Assembly: GCA_023434465.1 (NCBI GenBank)
Contig: JAEYSQ010000055.1
Span: 1-17,515 of the forward strand
Length of the DNA stretch: 17,515 nt
Direction: 5' to 3'
Origin: Actinomycetes bacterium
GTDB taxonomy: Bacteria > Actinomycetota > Thermoleophilia > Solirubrobacterales > 70-9
The notes under the pieces are model-generated. The model had not been told where the DNA came from and did no database searches. It saw nothing but the letters and a program-made list of their open reading frames with translations. Each line of letters begins with the position of its first letter. The stretch's first letter is position 1. Below, piece after piece: positions 8,132-14,533 of the stretch. The position numbers and the translations under genes were made by a program.

Positions 8132-8266
8132 ATGGATAACGACATCGTCAGAAGAATCACCTGGAGCCTCATGCTCACGGCGAGTGGCGCGATCGCCACG
8201 CTGATTTCGACCCGGCTCGCTGCCATCGCCTACCGCAGGTTCTTCAACGAGGACCCGCCGGAATAG
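8132..8266 (+). CDS. 44-residue single-span membrane protein
   Basis: This short ORF has an N-terminal charged segment (MDNDIVRR), one hydrophobic segment at about 10-32 and a C-terminal RRFFNEDPPE tail. The tail resembles the ends of small actinobacterial membrane proteins encoded beside holin-like/DUF3618 genes, some of which carry DUF4235; that resemblance is from memory and weak. The stop codon is 3 bp before the GTG of the holin-family gene, and the three ORFs run in tight succession, which supports real translation. The function is unknown; I infer a small envelope component working with its neighbours. Confidence 0.65.
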   Translation: MDNDIVRRITWSLMLTASGAIATLISTRLAAIAYRRFFNEDPPE

Positions 8267-8269
8267 ACC

Positions 8270-8731
8270 GTGGCTCCTCAGGACTACCAGCCCCCGCCCT
8301 ACCAGAGGCAGTCCAGCCGGCCGGACCGGAACCGCCCGGCTGACGAAAAGACCGTCGGCGAGATGGTGTTCGAGGTCTCGGAGCGGACCTCGAACCTGAT
8401 CCGCGAAGAGATCGAACTCGCCAAGACCGAGGTCAGCGAAAAGGTCACCACGCTGGCCCGGGGGTCGGCGGTCGGCATCGCGGCCGGCATCTTCGCTTTC
8501 CTGGCGCTGATCCTGCTCATGCACAGCTTCGCGCTGGGCGTCTCTTCGCTGTTCGGTTGGGGTGCCTGGGCCGGCTATCTGCTCGAGGGCGTCATCTTCA
8601 TCGCCGTCGCGGCCGGGGCCGGCTACTTCGCTTACAACTCGTTCGAGAAGACCGGCCCGCCGATTCCCACCGAAGCGATCGAAGAAGCCCAGAAGACAAA
8701 GGCCATATTGACTCCGGGAGACGACGCCTGA
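8270..8731 (+). CDS. Phage holin-family / DUF1469 (YqjE-like) membrane protein
   Basis: This 153-residue protein has a Pro/Gln-rich N-terminus (1-25) and an amphipathic segment with EVSERTSNLIREEIELAKTEV (about 35-56), the hallmark of actinobacterial DUF1469 proteins. Two membrane spans follow at about 66-91 and 97-122, then a short cytoplasmic tail. Despite the holin label, this chromosomal family is not lytic as far as known, and its role is undefined. The GTG start follows the small ORF by 3 bp and lacks a good Shine-Dalgarno at normal spacing, suggesting coupling. The stop overlaps the ATG of the DUF3618 gene (ATGA), so the genes are translationally coupled. The family call is good; the function is unknown. 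Confidence 0.85.
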   Translation: MAPQDYQPPPYQRQSSRPDRNRPADEKTVGEMVFEVSERTSNLIREEIELAKTEVSEKVTTLARGSAVGIAAGIFAFLALILLMHSFALGVSSLFGWGAWAGYLLEGVIFIAVAAGAGYFAYNSFEKTGPPIPTEAIEEAQKTKAILTPGDDA

Positions 8732-9087
8732 TGAGTGATCCGATCGAACCCGACAAGCCGTTCAAGCCGGAAGGGATCGGTCCCGACGCCCCGGTCGAGA
8801 AGGCTCCGAACCGGTTCTCGCCCCCGGAAGGGACCCCGGCCCCGCCGGCCGGCGCCCCCGGCTCACCGTACGCACCGCCACCGCCGAAGCGAACCTCGGA
8901 GCAGATCCGTGCCGACATCGACGCGCAACGGGCTGACCTCGGCAAGTCGGTCGACCAGCTTCGCGACCGGGTCACGGAGCTGACGGACTGGAAGACCCAG
9001 ATCCGAAAGCACCGCAAGCAGATCATCGTCGGTGCCGTCGCCACCGGTTTCGTGGTCGGCGGTCTGATGGCGCTGCGCCGCCGCTAG
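8731..9087 (+). CDS. DUF3618 domain protein
   Basis: This is a 118-residue protein. Residues 1-53 are disordered and very rich in Pro, Gly and Ala. Residues 54-96 carry the DUF3618 signature RTSEQIRADIDAQRADLGKS and a predicted coiled helix (VDQLRDRV). A single membrane span at about 97-114 ends in LRRR. The ATG overlaps the stop of the holin-family gene by one base, and this start is preferred to an upstream in-frame extension that lies within the previous gene. DUF3618 proteins are regularly encoded next to DUF1469 proteins in actinobacteria and probably act together at the membrane; the function is not established. The gene converges with the TRIC gene with a 9-bp gap and no recognisable terminator. 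Confidence 0.85.
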   Translation: MSDPIEPDKPFKPEGIGPDAPVEKAPNRFSPPEGTPAPPAGAPGSPYAPPPPKRTSEQIRADIDAQRADLGKSVDQLRDRVTELTDWKTQIRKHRKQIIVGAVATGFVVGGLMALRRR

Positions 9088-9096
9088 GTCAACCGG

Positions 9097-9711
9097 TTAC
9101 TGCCGCAGCGAGGGCAGCGACCATTCCTTCTCGTAGGAGATCATGCGGACGGTGAAGATCATCAGGGCGCCGATCAGCATCGCGGCTGTCTGCCCGAGCG
9201 AAGTCGTTTCGACCAGCAGCACGTAGACCGTCGTTCCCGCCAGGGCGGCCGTCGCGTAGATGTCGCTGCGAAGGATCAAGGGGTGCTGGCCGGCCAGCAA
9301 GTCACGGATCACGCCACCACCGACTCCGGTCAGGATGCCGCAGACCACGGCGGTGGGGCCGTCGAATCCGAGCTCGAGAGTGAGCTGGGCACCGGTCACG
9401 GCAAAGAGCGAGAGGCCGAGCGCGTCCAGCAGGACCACGCCGCGCTCGAAGCGGGCGTGGCTGCCCCGAAAATGACGAACCAGCGGGATCGCCGCCAGCC
9501 CGCCGAGCAGAGCAAACAGCAGGTACTTGTCGTCCTCGATCCAGAAGACCGGTGTCTGCCCGAGGATCAGGCCTCGCATTGTGCCGCCGCCGACCGCGGT
9601 CACCGCGCCGACTACGAGGACACCGAACCAGTCCAGCCGTCGTTCGGCCACCGCAACGACGCCGGAGATCGCGAAGACCACGGTGCCGAGCAACTGCGCG
9701 ACTTCCATCAT
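9097..9711 (-). CDS. TRIC / UPF0126 family cation channel protein
   Basis: This 204-residue integral membrane protein contains two homologous halves, each ending in a glycine-rich motif followed by a basic residue: GGGTMRGLILGQTP (about 41-54) and GGGVIRDLLAGQHP (about 131-144). This is the YadS/UPF0126 signature; prokaryotic members with solved structures form trimeric cation (potassium) channels. Six to seven hydrophobic segments are visible, and the C-terminal tail is short. Two consecutive ATG codons begin the protein; either is possible. It lies 10 bp after the deformylase stop on the same strand, so it is the last gene of that operon. The family call is confident; the physiological role is not. 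Confidence 0.9.
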   Translation of the reverse strand: MMEVAQLLGTVVFAISGVVAVAERRLDWFGVLVVGAVTAVGGGTMRGLILGQTPVFWIEDDKYLLFALLGGLAAIPLVRHFRGSHARFERGVVLLDALGLSLFAVTGAQLTLELGFDGPTAVVCGILTGVGGGVIRDLLAGQHPLILRSDIYATAALAGTTVYVLLVETTSLGQTAAMLIGALMIFTVRMISYEKEWSLPSLRQ

Positions 9712-9721
9712 CGTGATCGGG

Positions 9722-10243
9722 TCAACGGTAGTCCTGGCGCCGGAAGAGATCGTCGGTGATCGAAGCGACCCGGTCGAGGAAGAGGATCCCGTCGAGATGG
9801 TCGATCTCGTGGAGAACGCAACGGGCTTCGAAGCCGGCCAGCTGGATCTGATTCATCCTGAAGTCCTCGAGGCCGTCCTGGAACTCAATCGTGGCCTTGC
9901 GTGGCCGGCGGACGTTGGCGGTCAGGTCGGGCAAGGAGAGGCAGCCCTCCCGGCTCACCTTCGTGCCCTCGGAACGGTGGACGATCCGTGGATTCACCAG
10001 CACCATCAATCCGTGTTCCTCTTTGGCTTTGGGGTGTCCGGTGATGTCGACCACGGCGATCCGGACCGATTCCCCGATCTGGGGGGCGGCTAGGCCGACG
10101 CAATGGTCGAAGGAGTTCATCGTGTCGAGCAGGTCACTGATCACCCGACCGGTGTCCCCACGGTCGGCCGGACCGGTCTGGGCCGGGGCGCAAACGGCCT
10201 TCAGGTTCGGGTCGGGATAGGTGAGGACTTCGCGGACGGCCAA
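9722..10243 (-). CDS. def: Peptide deformylase
   Basis: This 173-residue metallo-hydrolase removes the formyl group from nascent N-formylmethionine. All three motifs are present: GLAAPQIG (50-57), EGCLS (99-103, metal ligand Cys101) and HEIDH (145-149, ligands His145 and His149, catalytic Glu146). The residue before the HExxH motif is Leu where Gln is usual. The length is normal. The predicted start is TTG; MAVREVLTYPDP then matches the usual deformylase N-terminus, but no Shine-Dalgarno is seen. It lies 52 bp downstream of the ACT gene and 10 bp upstream of the TRIC gene. It probably shares an operon with the TRIC gene and possibly with the DegV-ACT pair. Confidence 0.93.
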   Translation of the reverse strand: MAVREVLTYPDPNLKAVCAPAQTGPADRGDTGRVISDLLDTMNSFDHCVGLAAPQIGESVRIAVVDITGHPKAKEEHGLMVLVNPRIVHRSEGTKVSREGCLSLPDLTANVRRPRKATIEFQDGLEDFRMNQIQLAGFEARCVLHEIDHLDGILFLDRVASITDDLFRRQDYR

Positions 10244-10295
10244 GGGAGGGACCGGCTCAGGAGGTCGTTCCCGCGAGGTGTGCGAGGCCGGACAT

Positions 10296-10823
10296 CTAGA
10301 AAACCCCGGAATCTAGCTCGGCGAGGCGGGCTTCCAGCTGCGTGGACTCGCGCAGAGCATCGAGCGCCCGGTCGAGTTCTTCCCCCGCCCCTTCCGGGAC
10401 CGCGACCTCGACCATCAGCGTGTAGAGCGGCGAATCGGGGTCGCCCGTGCGCCGGGTCCGCAGGTCTGTGATGTTCACCTGCTGGGAGGCCAGGGTTGAG
10501 GCGGTGTCATGGACGATTCCGGGCCGGTCGGCGCCGTACACGGTGAGCACGTGGGTGGGGCCGGCGCCACGATCGAGCCCTTCGACCGGGCTGACCGTGA
10601 TTCCGCCGAGGTCGAACTCGCGCCCGACCTCGTCCAGCCTGGCTTCCAGCGAGTCGATCGAGGCATCGTCGGGCACCGAGACGATCAGCATCACCGCGAA
10701 GTGCCCGTGCAGGATCGACATCTGTGAATCGTCGACGTTGCCGCCGGCCTCAAGCAGCGCGCTGGTGATCGCGGCGACGATCCCGGGTCGGTCCCGGCCG
10801 ATCGCGGTGACTGCCAGGTTCAT
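10296..10823 (-). CDS. Double ACT-domain protein (GcvR-like)
   Basis: This 175-residue cytoplasmic protein has two ACT domains: residues about 3-75 (AVTAIGRDRPGIVAAIT) and about 91-165 (LTVYGADRPGIVHDTAST). Each has the Asp-Arg-Pro-Gly-Ile motif typical of amino-acid-binding ACT domains. The arrangement resembles GcvR, the glycine cleavage accessory repressor, but there is no DNA-binding domain and no gcv gene here, so the target is unknown. The start is placed at the ATG overlapping the DegV stop by one base, since the longer in-frame extension lies inside the DegV gene and looks unlike an ACT N-terminus. The overlap implies translational coupling. Confidence 0.85.
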   Translation of the reverse strand: MNLAVTAIGRDRPGIVAAITSALLEAGGNVDDSQMSILHGHFAVMLIVSVPDDASIDSLEARLDEVGREFDLGGITVSPVEGLDRGAGPTHVLTVYGADRPGIVHDTASTLASQQVNITDLRTRRTGDPDSPLYTLMVEVAVPEGAGEELDRALDALRESTQLEARLAELDSGVF

Positions 10824-11710
10824 CAGAATTTTGACCCGACCACATCGGTCGGTACGGTGCCGATCGCGACCAGGCCGGGGCCGGCATGGCATCCGAGCAC
10901 CGTCGACATCTCATCGAGGAAGGCGCCCTCGCACTGGAAGACTTCGCGGCAGTGTGCGGCCAGCTCGGCCGCCAGTTCGGGAGCCTGTATGTGCTGGGTG
11001 GTCCAGGTGATCTCCTGACCCGAAGCGGCCTTCTCGCTGGCGAAATCCTTCAGCCGCTGCATCGCCCGGCCGACAGTGCGCACCTTGTCGACCGGCTCGA
11101 CGGTCTCTCTCAGGGTGATCAGCGGTTTGATCTTGAGTGCGCCGCCGATCCAGGCCTGGGCACCGCCGATTCGGCCACCCTTTCTCAGGTATTCGAGCGT
11201 GTCGACCAGGATCAGCGTGTCGAGACCATCGCGGGACCTCTCGATCTGTTCGACGATCTCCGGGACGGTCTTGCCGGCCGCGATCCCGTTGGCGGCTCCG
11301 AGGCTAACCAGGGCCAGGCCACCGGCCGTGGTGCGCGAGTCGACCACGGTGATCCGCTCCCCACCCCTGCCTTCGGCCTCGAGCTGGGCCGCGGCCTGCC
11401 TGGCCGCCTCGCAGGTTCCGGAGATCGCACCCGACAGGTGGAGCGAGATAACCTCCCGTCCGGCCTCGAGTAGCGGGCCATACACCTCCATGAAATCGCC
11501 GACCGACGGCTGTGAGGTCGTGGTGAGTTGCGGCGAATCCAGCACGGCCTTGTAGAAGGCGGCGTAATCGTCGATCTCGTTCTCGGGCCGCTGCTCCCCG
11601 TTGAGGATCACATAGAGGTTCACGACGCTGATATCGAGCCGCTCACGGTCCTCCTGCGTGAGCGAAGCGGTGGAATCGGTCACCAGCGCGATGGTGGACT
11701 CGGTGGACAC
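10823..11710 (-). CDS. DegV family (fatty-acid-binding) protein
   Basis: This is a 295-residue DegV/FakB-type protein. Such proteins bind a fatty acid and present it to fatty acid kinase FakA for incorporation into phospholipid. Motifs seen are VTDSTASL (10-17), TTSQPS (64-69), LSGAISGT (92-99) and DTLEYLRKGGRIGG, all in family order. The length is typical and there is no signal peptide. The start is GTG with no visible Shine-Dalgarno. No fakA-like DAK2 gene lies in the window. It is the first gene of a minus-strand run and diverges from the A-type carrier gene across 67 bp. An inverted repeat GGTGA/TCACC (11729-11744) lies in that gap. The family is clear; the bound lipid is unknown. Confidence 0.9.
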   Translation of the reverse strand: MSTESTIALVTDSTASLTQEDRERLDISVVNLYVILNGEQRPENEIDDYAAFYKAVLDSPQLTTTSQPSVGDFMEVYGPLLEAGREVISLHLSGAISGTCEAARQAAAQLEAEGRGGERITVVDSRTTAGGLALVSLGAANGIAAGKTVPEIVEQIERSRDGLDTLILVDTLEYLRKGGRIGGAQAWIGGALKIKPLITLRETVEPVDKVRTVGRAMQRLKDFASEKAASGQEITWTTQHIQAPELAAELAAHCREVFQCEGAFLDEMSTVLGCHAGPGLVAIGTVPTDVVGSKF

Positions 11711-11728
11711 GTGACGGTTCTATCAGAA

Positions 11729-11744
11729 GGTGAGCCATATCACC
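11729..11744. promoter_or_regulatory. Short inverted repeat in the degV/A-type carrier divergent gap
   Basis: GGTGA and TCACC flank a 6-bp AT-richer centre, midway between the two divergent genes and about 22 bp upstream of the TACTCT box. It could be an operator, but 5-bp arms in GC-rich DNA can arise by chance. Confidence 0.25.
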
Positions 11745-11765
11745 GGGATCAGGTGCCCTACCCGC

Positions 11766-11771
11766 TACTCT
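11766..11771 (+). promoter_or_regulatory. -10 box for a leaderless A-type carrier transcript
   Basis: TACTCT fits the TANNNT -10 consensus and ends 6 nt before the ATG at 11778. This spacing would start transcription at the A of the ATG. The gene has no Shine-Dalgarno, so a leaderless mRNA is the simplest reading. Confidence 0.55.
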
Positions 11772-11777
11772 TTATGC

Positions 11778-12152
11778 ATGTCCGAGCCTGAATCCGTAAT
11801 CACCCTGACCGAAGCCGCCGCCGACAAAATCGCCGAACTGATCGGTGATTCATCTGGTGGTGACGAGCAGGCGCTTCGGGTTGCCGTGCGCGGTGGTGGC
11901 TGTTCCGGTTTCCAGTACGCGCTGGCCTTCGACGCGAAGAACGAAGACGACCACGTCTTCGAGCACCGCGGTGTATCGGTGATCGTCGACAAGGTCAGCA
12001 TGCAGTTCGTCTTCGGCTCGGAGGTCGATTACGTCGAGGGTCTGACCGGCGCCGGTTTCCAGGTCAACAACCCGAACGTCGTTGCCGCCTGCGGTTGCGG
12101 TTCGTCCTTCCAGGTCAAGGACGACGCCGAAGCGGCCGGCGCGACCGCCTGA
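11778..12152 (+). CDS. A-type iron-sulfur cluster carrier (HesB/IscA/ErpA family)
   Basis: This 124-residue carrier accepts Fe-S clusters and delivers them to apo-proteins. The three conserved cysteines are present: Cys42 in GGGCSGFQY, and Cys105 and Cys107 in ACGCGSSF. The family length is about 105-125. The ATG chosen matches the usual N-terminus (EPESVITLTEAAADKIAEL). A longer in-frame ORF from 11730 runs back over the -10 box and is rejected. The gene converges with the glutaredoxin gene across 34 bp and is close to bolA and a ferredoxin reductase gene. This clustering supports a role in Fe-S assembly or trafficking. Whether it is IscA- or ErpA-like cannot be settled here. Confidence 0.92.
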   Translation: MSEPESVITLTEAAADKIAELIGDSSGGDEQALRVAVRGGGCSGFQYALAFDAKNEDDHVFEHRGVSVIVDKVSMQFVFGSEVDYVEGLTGAGFQVNNPNVVAACGCGSSFQVKDDAEAAGATA

Positions 12153-12186
12153 GCGGACTCTTGCTTCAGCCGGCCGACAGAAGGAT

Positions 12187-12594
12187 TCAGGAGCCTTCGA
12201 TCGACATCGGCGGGCTCTTGTAGGGCTCGTCGGGGCCCGGGGCTGGGGCCTCGGCCGGCGCGGCATCAGACGGTTGTTCGACTCCGAGTGTCTCGGCTAG
12301 GTCACCACTCTCGAACATCTCCTCGACGATGTCGCAGCCGCCGAGCAGCTCGCCGTTCACGTACAGCTGCGGGAAGGTCTCCCAGTCGGAAATTTCGGAG
12401 GTCACTTCGCGCAGCGGCTGGAGCGCGGGCAGCACGTCGATCGCCCCGTACTCGACTCCCATCGAGTCGAGGACCTGAACGGTCCGCATCGAAAATCCGC
12501 AGCGCGGAGCGGTCGGGGTGCCCTTCATGAAGAGCAGCACCTGGTTCTCCTTGATGAGCTCCTGAACGCGGTCTTTAAGTTCCTGATCAGCCAT
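12187..12594 (-). CDS. Monothiol CGFS glutaredoxin (Grx4/GrxD type)
   Basis: This 135-residue protein has the monothiol active site CGFS (32-35) preceded by FMKGTPTAPR. The Lys24 region, TFPQLYVNGELLGGCDI and the glutathione-binding surface are typical of Grx4-type proteins, which bind a 2Fe-2S cluster with glutathione or a similar thiol and pair with BolA proteins. The C-terminal 25 residues are a Pro/Ala/Glu-rich extension not needed for the fold. The ATG has no Shine-Dalgarno but has TAACAT 7 nt upstream, suggesting a leaderless transcript separate from bolA. A 54-bp hairpin lies between the two genes. How the cluster is ligated in an organism that may lack glutathione is unknown. Confidence 0.92.
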   Translation of the reverse strand: MADQELKDRVQELIKENQVLLFMKGTPTAPRCGFSMRTVQVLDSMGVEYGAIDVLPALQPLREVTSEISDWETFPQLYVNGELLGGCDIVEEMFESGDLAETLGVEQPSDAAPAEAPAPGPDEPYKSPPMSIEGS

Positions 12595-12601
12595 GGGATT
12601 G

Positions 12602-12607
12602 ATGTTA
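12602..12607 (-). promoter_or_regulatory. -10 box for a leaderless glutaredoxin transcript
   Basis: On the minus strand TAACAT lies 7 nt before the glutaredoxin ATG, placing the predicted transcription start at the start codon. A weak TTGGCG lies 19 bp further upstream and abuts the base of the hairpin. Confidence 0.5.
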
Positions 12608-12629
12608 GACCCTGAGCCCTCTCGGCCGC

Positions 12630-12683
12630 CAATGGTGCCGCAGGTCTTGACCCCGATAGGGGGTTAAACCTGCGTCACCATTG
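12630..12683. repeat. 54-bp imperfect hairpin between bolA and the glutaredoxin gene
   Basis: The arms CAATGGTGCCGCAGGT and ACCTGCGTCACCATTG differ at one of 16 positions. Inside them TTGACCCC pairs with GGGGTTAA-type sequence around the loop GATAG. In total about 23 bp pair, with one mismatch, one bulged C and one G-T pair. There is no T-run on either side, so it is not a classical terminator. It could be a stabilising 3' structure of bolA mRNA, a regulatory element, or a dispersed extragenic palindrome. Confidence 0.8.
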
Positions 12684-12697
12684 ATTCACGGGGCCGT

Positions 12698-12928
12698 TCA
12701 GTCGAGGATCTTGATGGTCAGGGCGTGGATGGTTCCGTCATCGAAGCGTTCGCGGACCGCGGCCTTGACCAGCCGATGCTGGTCGATCCGGCTCTTGCCC
12801 TCGAACTGGGGTGCCGAGACTTCGGCTCTCAGGTGATCTCCAGTCCCGGTTTCGTCGATCACTTCGGCACTCGATCCAGGCAGTGCCGCTTCGATCATGC
12901 CTTTCAGTTCTGTCAGGTCTGCGGCCAT
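12698..12928 (-). CDS. BolA family protein
   Basis: This 76-residue protein covers a complete BolA fold. It contains the conserved GDHLRAEVSAPQF region and the SRIDQHRLVKAAV helix (His51), ending in the HALTIK strand (His68). BolA proteins form cluster-bridged heterodimers with CGFS glutaredoxins, and such a glutaredoxin is the next gene downstream. The ATG overlaps the TAA stop of the ferredoxin reductase gene by one base, so it is coupled to that gene. The length is at the short end of the family, matching the small BolA-like type. It probably helps Fe-S transfer or iron sensing. Confidence 0.92.
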   Translation of the reverse strand: MAADLTELKGMIEAALPGSSAEVIDETGTGDHLRAEVSAPQFEGKSRIDQHRLVKAAVRERFDDGTIHALTIKILD

Positions 12929-14367
12929 TATTCGCCGCCTCCGGTTGAGGCTCCGGCTTCGGCTTCAGCCCGTTCGGCGGCGGTGTCGAGCATTTCGTCG
13001 ATCCGCACGAACTTGACCCGGGGCCGGCCGTGGGGCTCGCCCTTGCCGACCTCGGCCTGGTCGATCTTCTCCCAGCCGCTGAAGGAGACGTAGCGGGCGC
13101 CTCGTTCGGTCAGGAGCTGTTCGATCGAGTTGGGATCGGGCGATTCCGGATCGAGCAGGTTGCCGGCGGCCACGTCCTGGAAGAGATGCTGGACCGTTTC
13201 GGTAGCGCACTTCTTGTTCGTGCCGATCACGCCCGAGGGACCTCGTTTGATCCAGCCCGCCGTGTAGTGGCCGGTTCGGTGCTCGCCGCCATGGGTTTCC
13301 AGGACGCGGCCATGCTCGTTGAGGATGGTGCCCCGGCGCTCGTCAAAAGGAACCCCGCGCAGGGGCACGCCCGTGTATCCGACCGATCTCAGAATCAGGT
13401 CGCATTCGAGGATTTCGCGCTCGCCGGTGTCCCTGGCCTTCAAACCACCGTCCTGCTCAACCAGTTGGTTGCGGCCGATCACGATGTTCTCGACCTTGTC
13501 ACCGCCGTTGATCTCGACCGGCGAAGTAAGGAAGCGGAGCACGATCCTCTTCGGCTTGCCGGAAGGCTGGCGCGAGGCGTACTCCTTGACGATCTCGACG
13601 TTTACGCGAGCGGTCTTGTCGGCTTCGTCAGAGTCGATCCAGGTCTGGCTTGCGGGATCGAGTTCCACCTCTGCCGGATCCACGATCACGTCGGCCTCTT
13701 CAAGTTCGCCCAGTTCCTTGACCTCGGGGTTCGTGTAGGCCGCCTGGGCGGGACCGCGACGGCCCAGCACGACGATCTCCTCGATCCCCGAGGCGTCGAG
13801 GAGTTCGATCGCGTGATCGGCGATGTCGGTCTTGCGCAGTTCGGCGTCGTCGAGGGCCAGCATGCGGGCGACGTCCAGGGCCACGTTGCCGTTTCCGATC
13901 ACCACAGCCCGCTTCGCCTGATCCAGCTTGAAATCACGGTCGGCGTAATCAGGGTGGGCGTTGTACCAGCCAACGAATGCGGTCGCCGCGTAACTCCCCG
14001 GCAAGTCCTCGCCGGGGATCCCGAGTTCGCGGTCGGCCTCGGCCCCGAAGGTGTAGATGATCGCGTGGTAGTGCCTCTCGAAATCCTCAACGTTCAGGTC
14101 ACGGCCGACCTCCACGTTGCCGAAGAAGCGAAAGCCTTCCTTGGCGGCGGTCCGTTCGTAGACGCGGGTTACCGACTTGATCTTGGGGTGGTCGGGCGCT
14201 ACCCCGCCGCGAACCAGTCCGTACGGAGTGGGCAGCCGGTCGAAAAGGTCGACCTGGGCTTGCGTGTCGGGGTCCTTGATGATCTGGTCTGCGGCGTAGA
14301 ACCCGGACGGGCCGGCGCCGATGATCGCCACCCGGAGCGGGTTTTCTGGAGTTCCTGGGTTACTCAT
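12928..14367 (-). CDS. FprA-like NADPH-ferredoxin reductase (adrenodoxin reductase type)
   Basis: This is a 479-residue FAD- and NADPH-binding flavoprotein that passes electrons to ferredoxin. The FAD Rossmann motif is IIGAGPSGFYAADQ (15-28). TPYGLVRGGVAPDHPK is a signature of the adrenodoxin reductase/FprA group. The NADPH motif VVIGNGNVALDVARML follows near the middle, and GWIKRGPSGVIGTNK near residues 385-400 is the C-terminal FAD contact. The last roughly 20 residues are Ala/Glu/Gly rich. The ATG at 14367 is chosen because the longer in-frame extension is Arg-rich and unlike the family. TATGCT lies 10 nt upstream and no Shine-Dalgarno is present. It is the first gene of the reductase-bolA pair. 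Pairing with Fe-S genes fits reduction of a ferredoxin used in cluster assembly or P450 chemistry. Confidence 0.92.
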   Translation of the reverse strand: MSNPGTPENPLRVAIIGAGPSGFYAADQIIKDPDTQAQVDLFDRLPTPYGLVRGGVAPDHPKIKSVTRVYERTAAKEGFRFFGNVEVGRDLNVEDFERHYHAIIYTFGAEADRELGIPGEDLPGSYAATAFVGWYNAHPDYADRDFKLDQAKRAVVIGNGNVALDVARMLALDDAELRKTDIADHAIELLDASGIEEIVVLGRRGPAQAAYTNPEVKELGELEEADVIVDPAEVELDPASQTWIDSDEADKTARVNVEIVKEYASRQPSGKPKRIVLRFLTSPVEINGGDKVENIVIGRNQLVEQDGGLKARDTGEREILECDLILRSVGYTGVPLRGVPFDERRGTILNEHGRVLETHGGEHRTGHYTAGWIKRGPSGVIGTNKKCATETVQHLFQDVAAGNLLDPESPDPNSIEQLLTERGARYVSFSGWEKIDQAEVGKGEPHGRPRVKFVRIDEMLDTAAERAEAEAGASTGGGE

Positions 14368-14377
14368 GCGACGACCA

Positions 14378-14383
14378 AGCATA
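14378..14383 (-). promoter_or_regulatory. Candidate -10 box for the ferredoxin reductase gene
   Basis: TATGCT on the minus strand lies 10 nt before the ATG at 14367. This would give a leader of only a few nucleotides. No -35 is obvious, and the flanking sequence runs into the short repeats at 14411-14469. Confidence 0.35.
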
Positions 14384-14410
14384 TGCAATCCCGGCCATCC
14401 GCTTCGTACA

Positions 14411-14469
14411 CTCCACCGCGAGATGCTTCGCACGCGCCTAGCAATGCTTCGCACGCTCCACCGCGAGAT
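14411..14469. repeat. Short direct repeats flanking the palindromic array
   Basis: CTCCACCGCGAGAT occurs at 14411-14424 and 14456-14469 (45-bp period). ATGCTTCGCACGC occurs at 14423-14435 and 14444-14456 (21-bp period). The second CCGCGAGAT is the start of the first long palindrome's left arm, so the array looks like duplications or truncations of the same element. Confidence 0.75.
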
Positions 14470-14511
14470 TGAAGTTACGCGCGCTATGCGACGTTAACTT
14501 CAACCTCGCGG
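14461..14511. repeat. Palindromic repeat, copy 1
   Basis: The left arm CCGCGAGATTGAAGTTA (14461-14477) pairs with TAACTTCAACCTCGCGG (14495-14511) with one mismatch across 17 bp. The 17-bp centre begins CGCGCGCTATG, which is identical in copy 2, and then differs. The unit repeats 72 bp later. It resembles extragenic palindromic (REP-like) elements rather than a terminator. Confidence 0.85.
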
Positions 14512-14533
14512 CTCCCCCGGCGGCGGGCTCAGT

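Noticed and set aside
7487..8524. 345-codon minus-strand ORF opposite the TetR, small ORF and holin genes
   Set aside because: It is antisense to three supported genes and its composition is that of a GC-rich shadow frame.
8270..8731. Holin-family gene as evidence of prophage
   Set aside because: DUF1469 proteins are chromosomal envelope proteins in actinobacteria, and no phage genes or att-like repeats are nearby.
9085..9099. AACCGGTT palindrome at the DUF3618/TRIC convergence as a bidirectional terminator
   Set aside because: The stem is too short and has no T-run.
10244..10295. 12-codon ORF upstream of the deformylase as a leader peptide
   Set aside because: It has no ribosome binding site, attenuator hairpin or codon bias to support it.
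12630..12683. Reading the hairpin as an intrinsic terminator
   Set aside because: No T-tract follows it on either strand.
13030..14472. 480-codon plus-strand ORF opposite the ferredoxin reductase
   Set aside because: It mirrors the reductase codons, has no domain signature, and runs into the repeat region.
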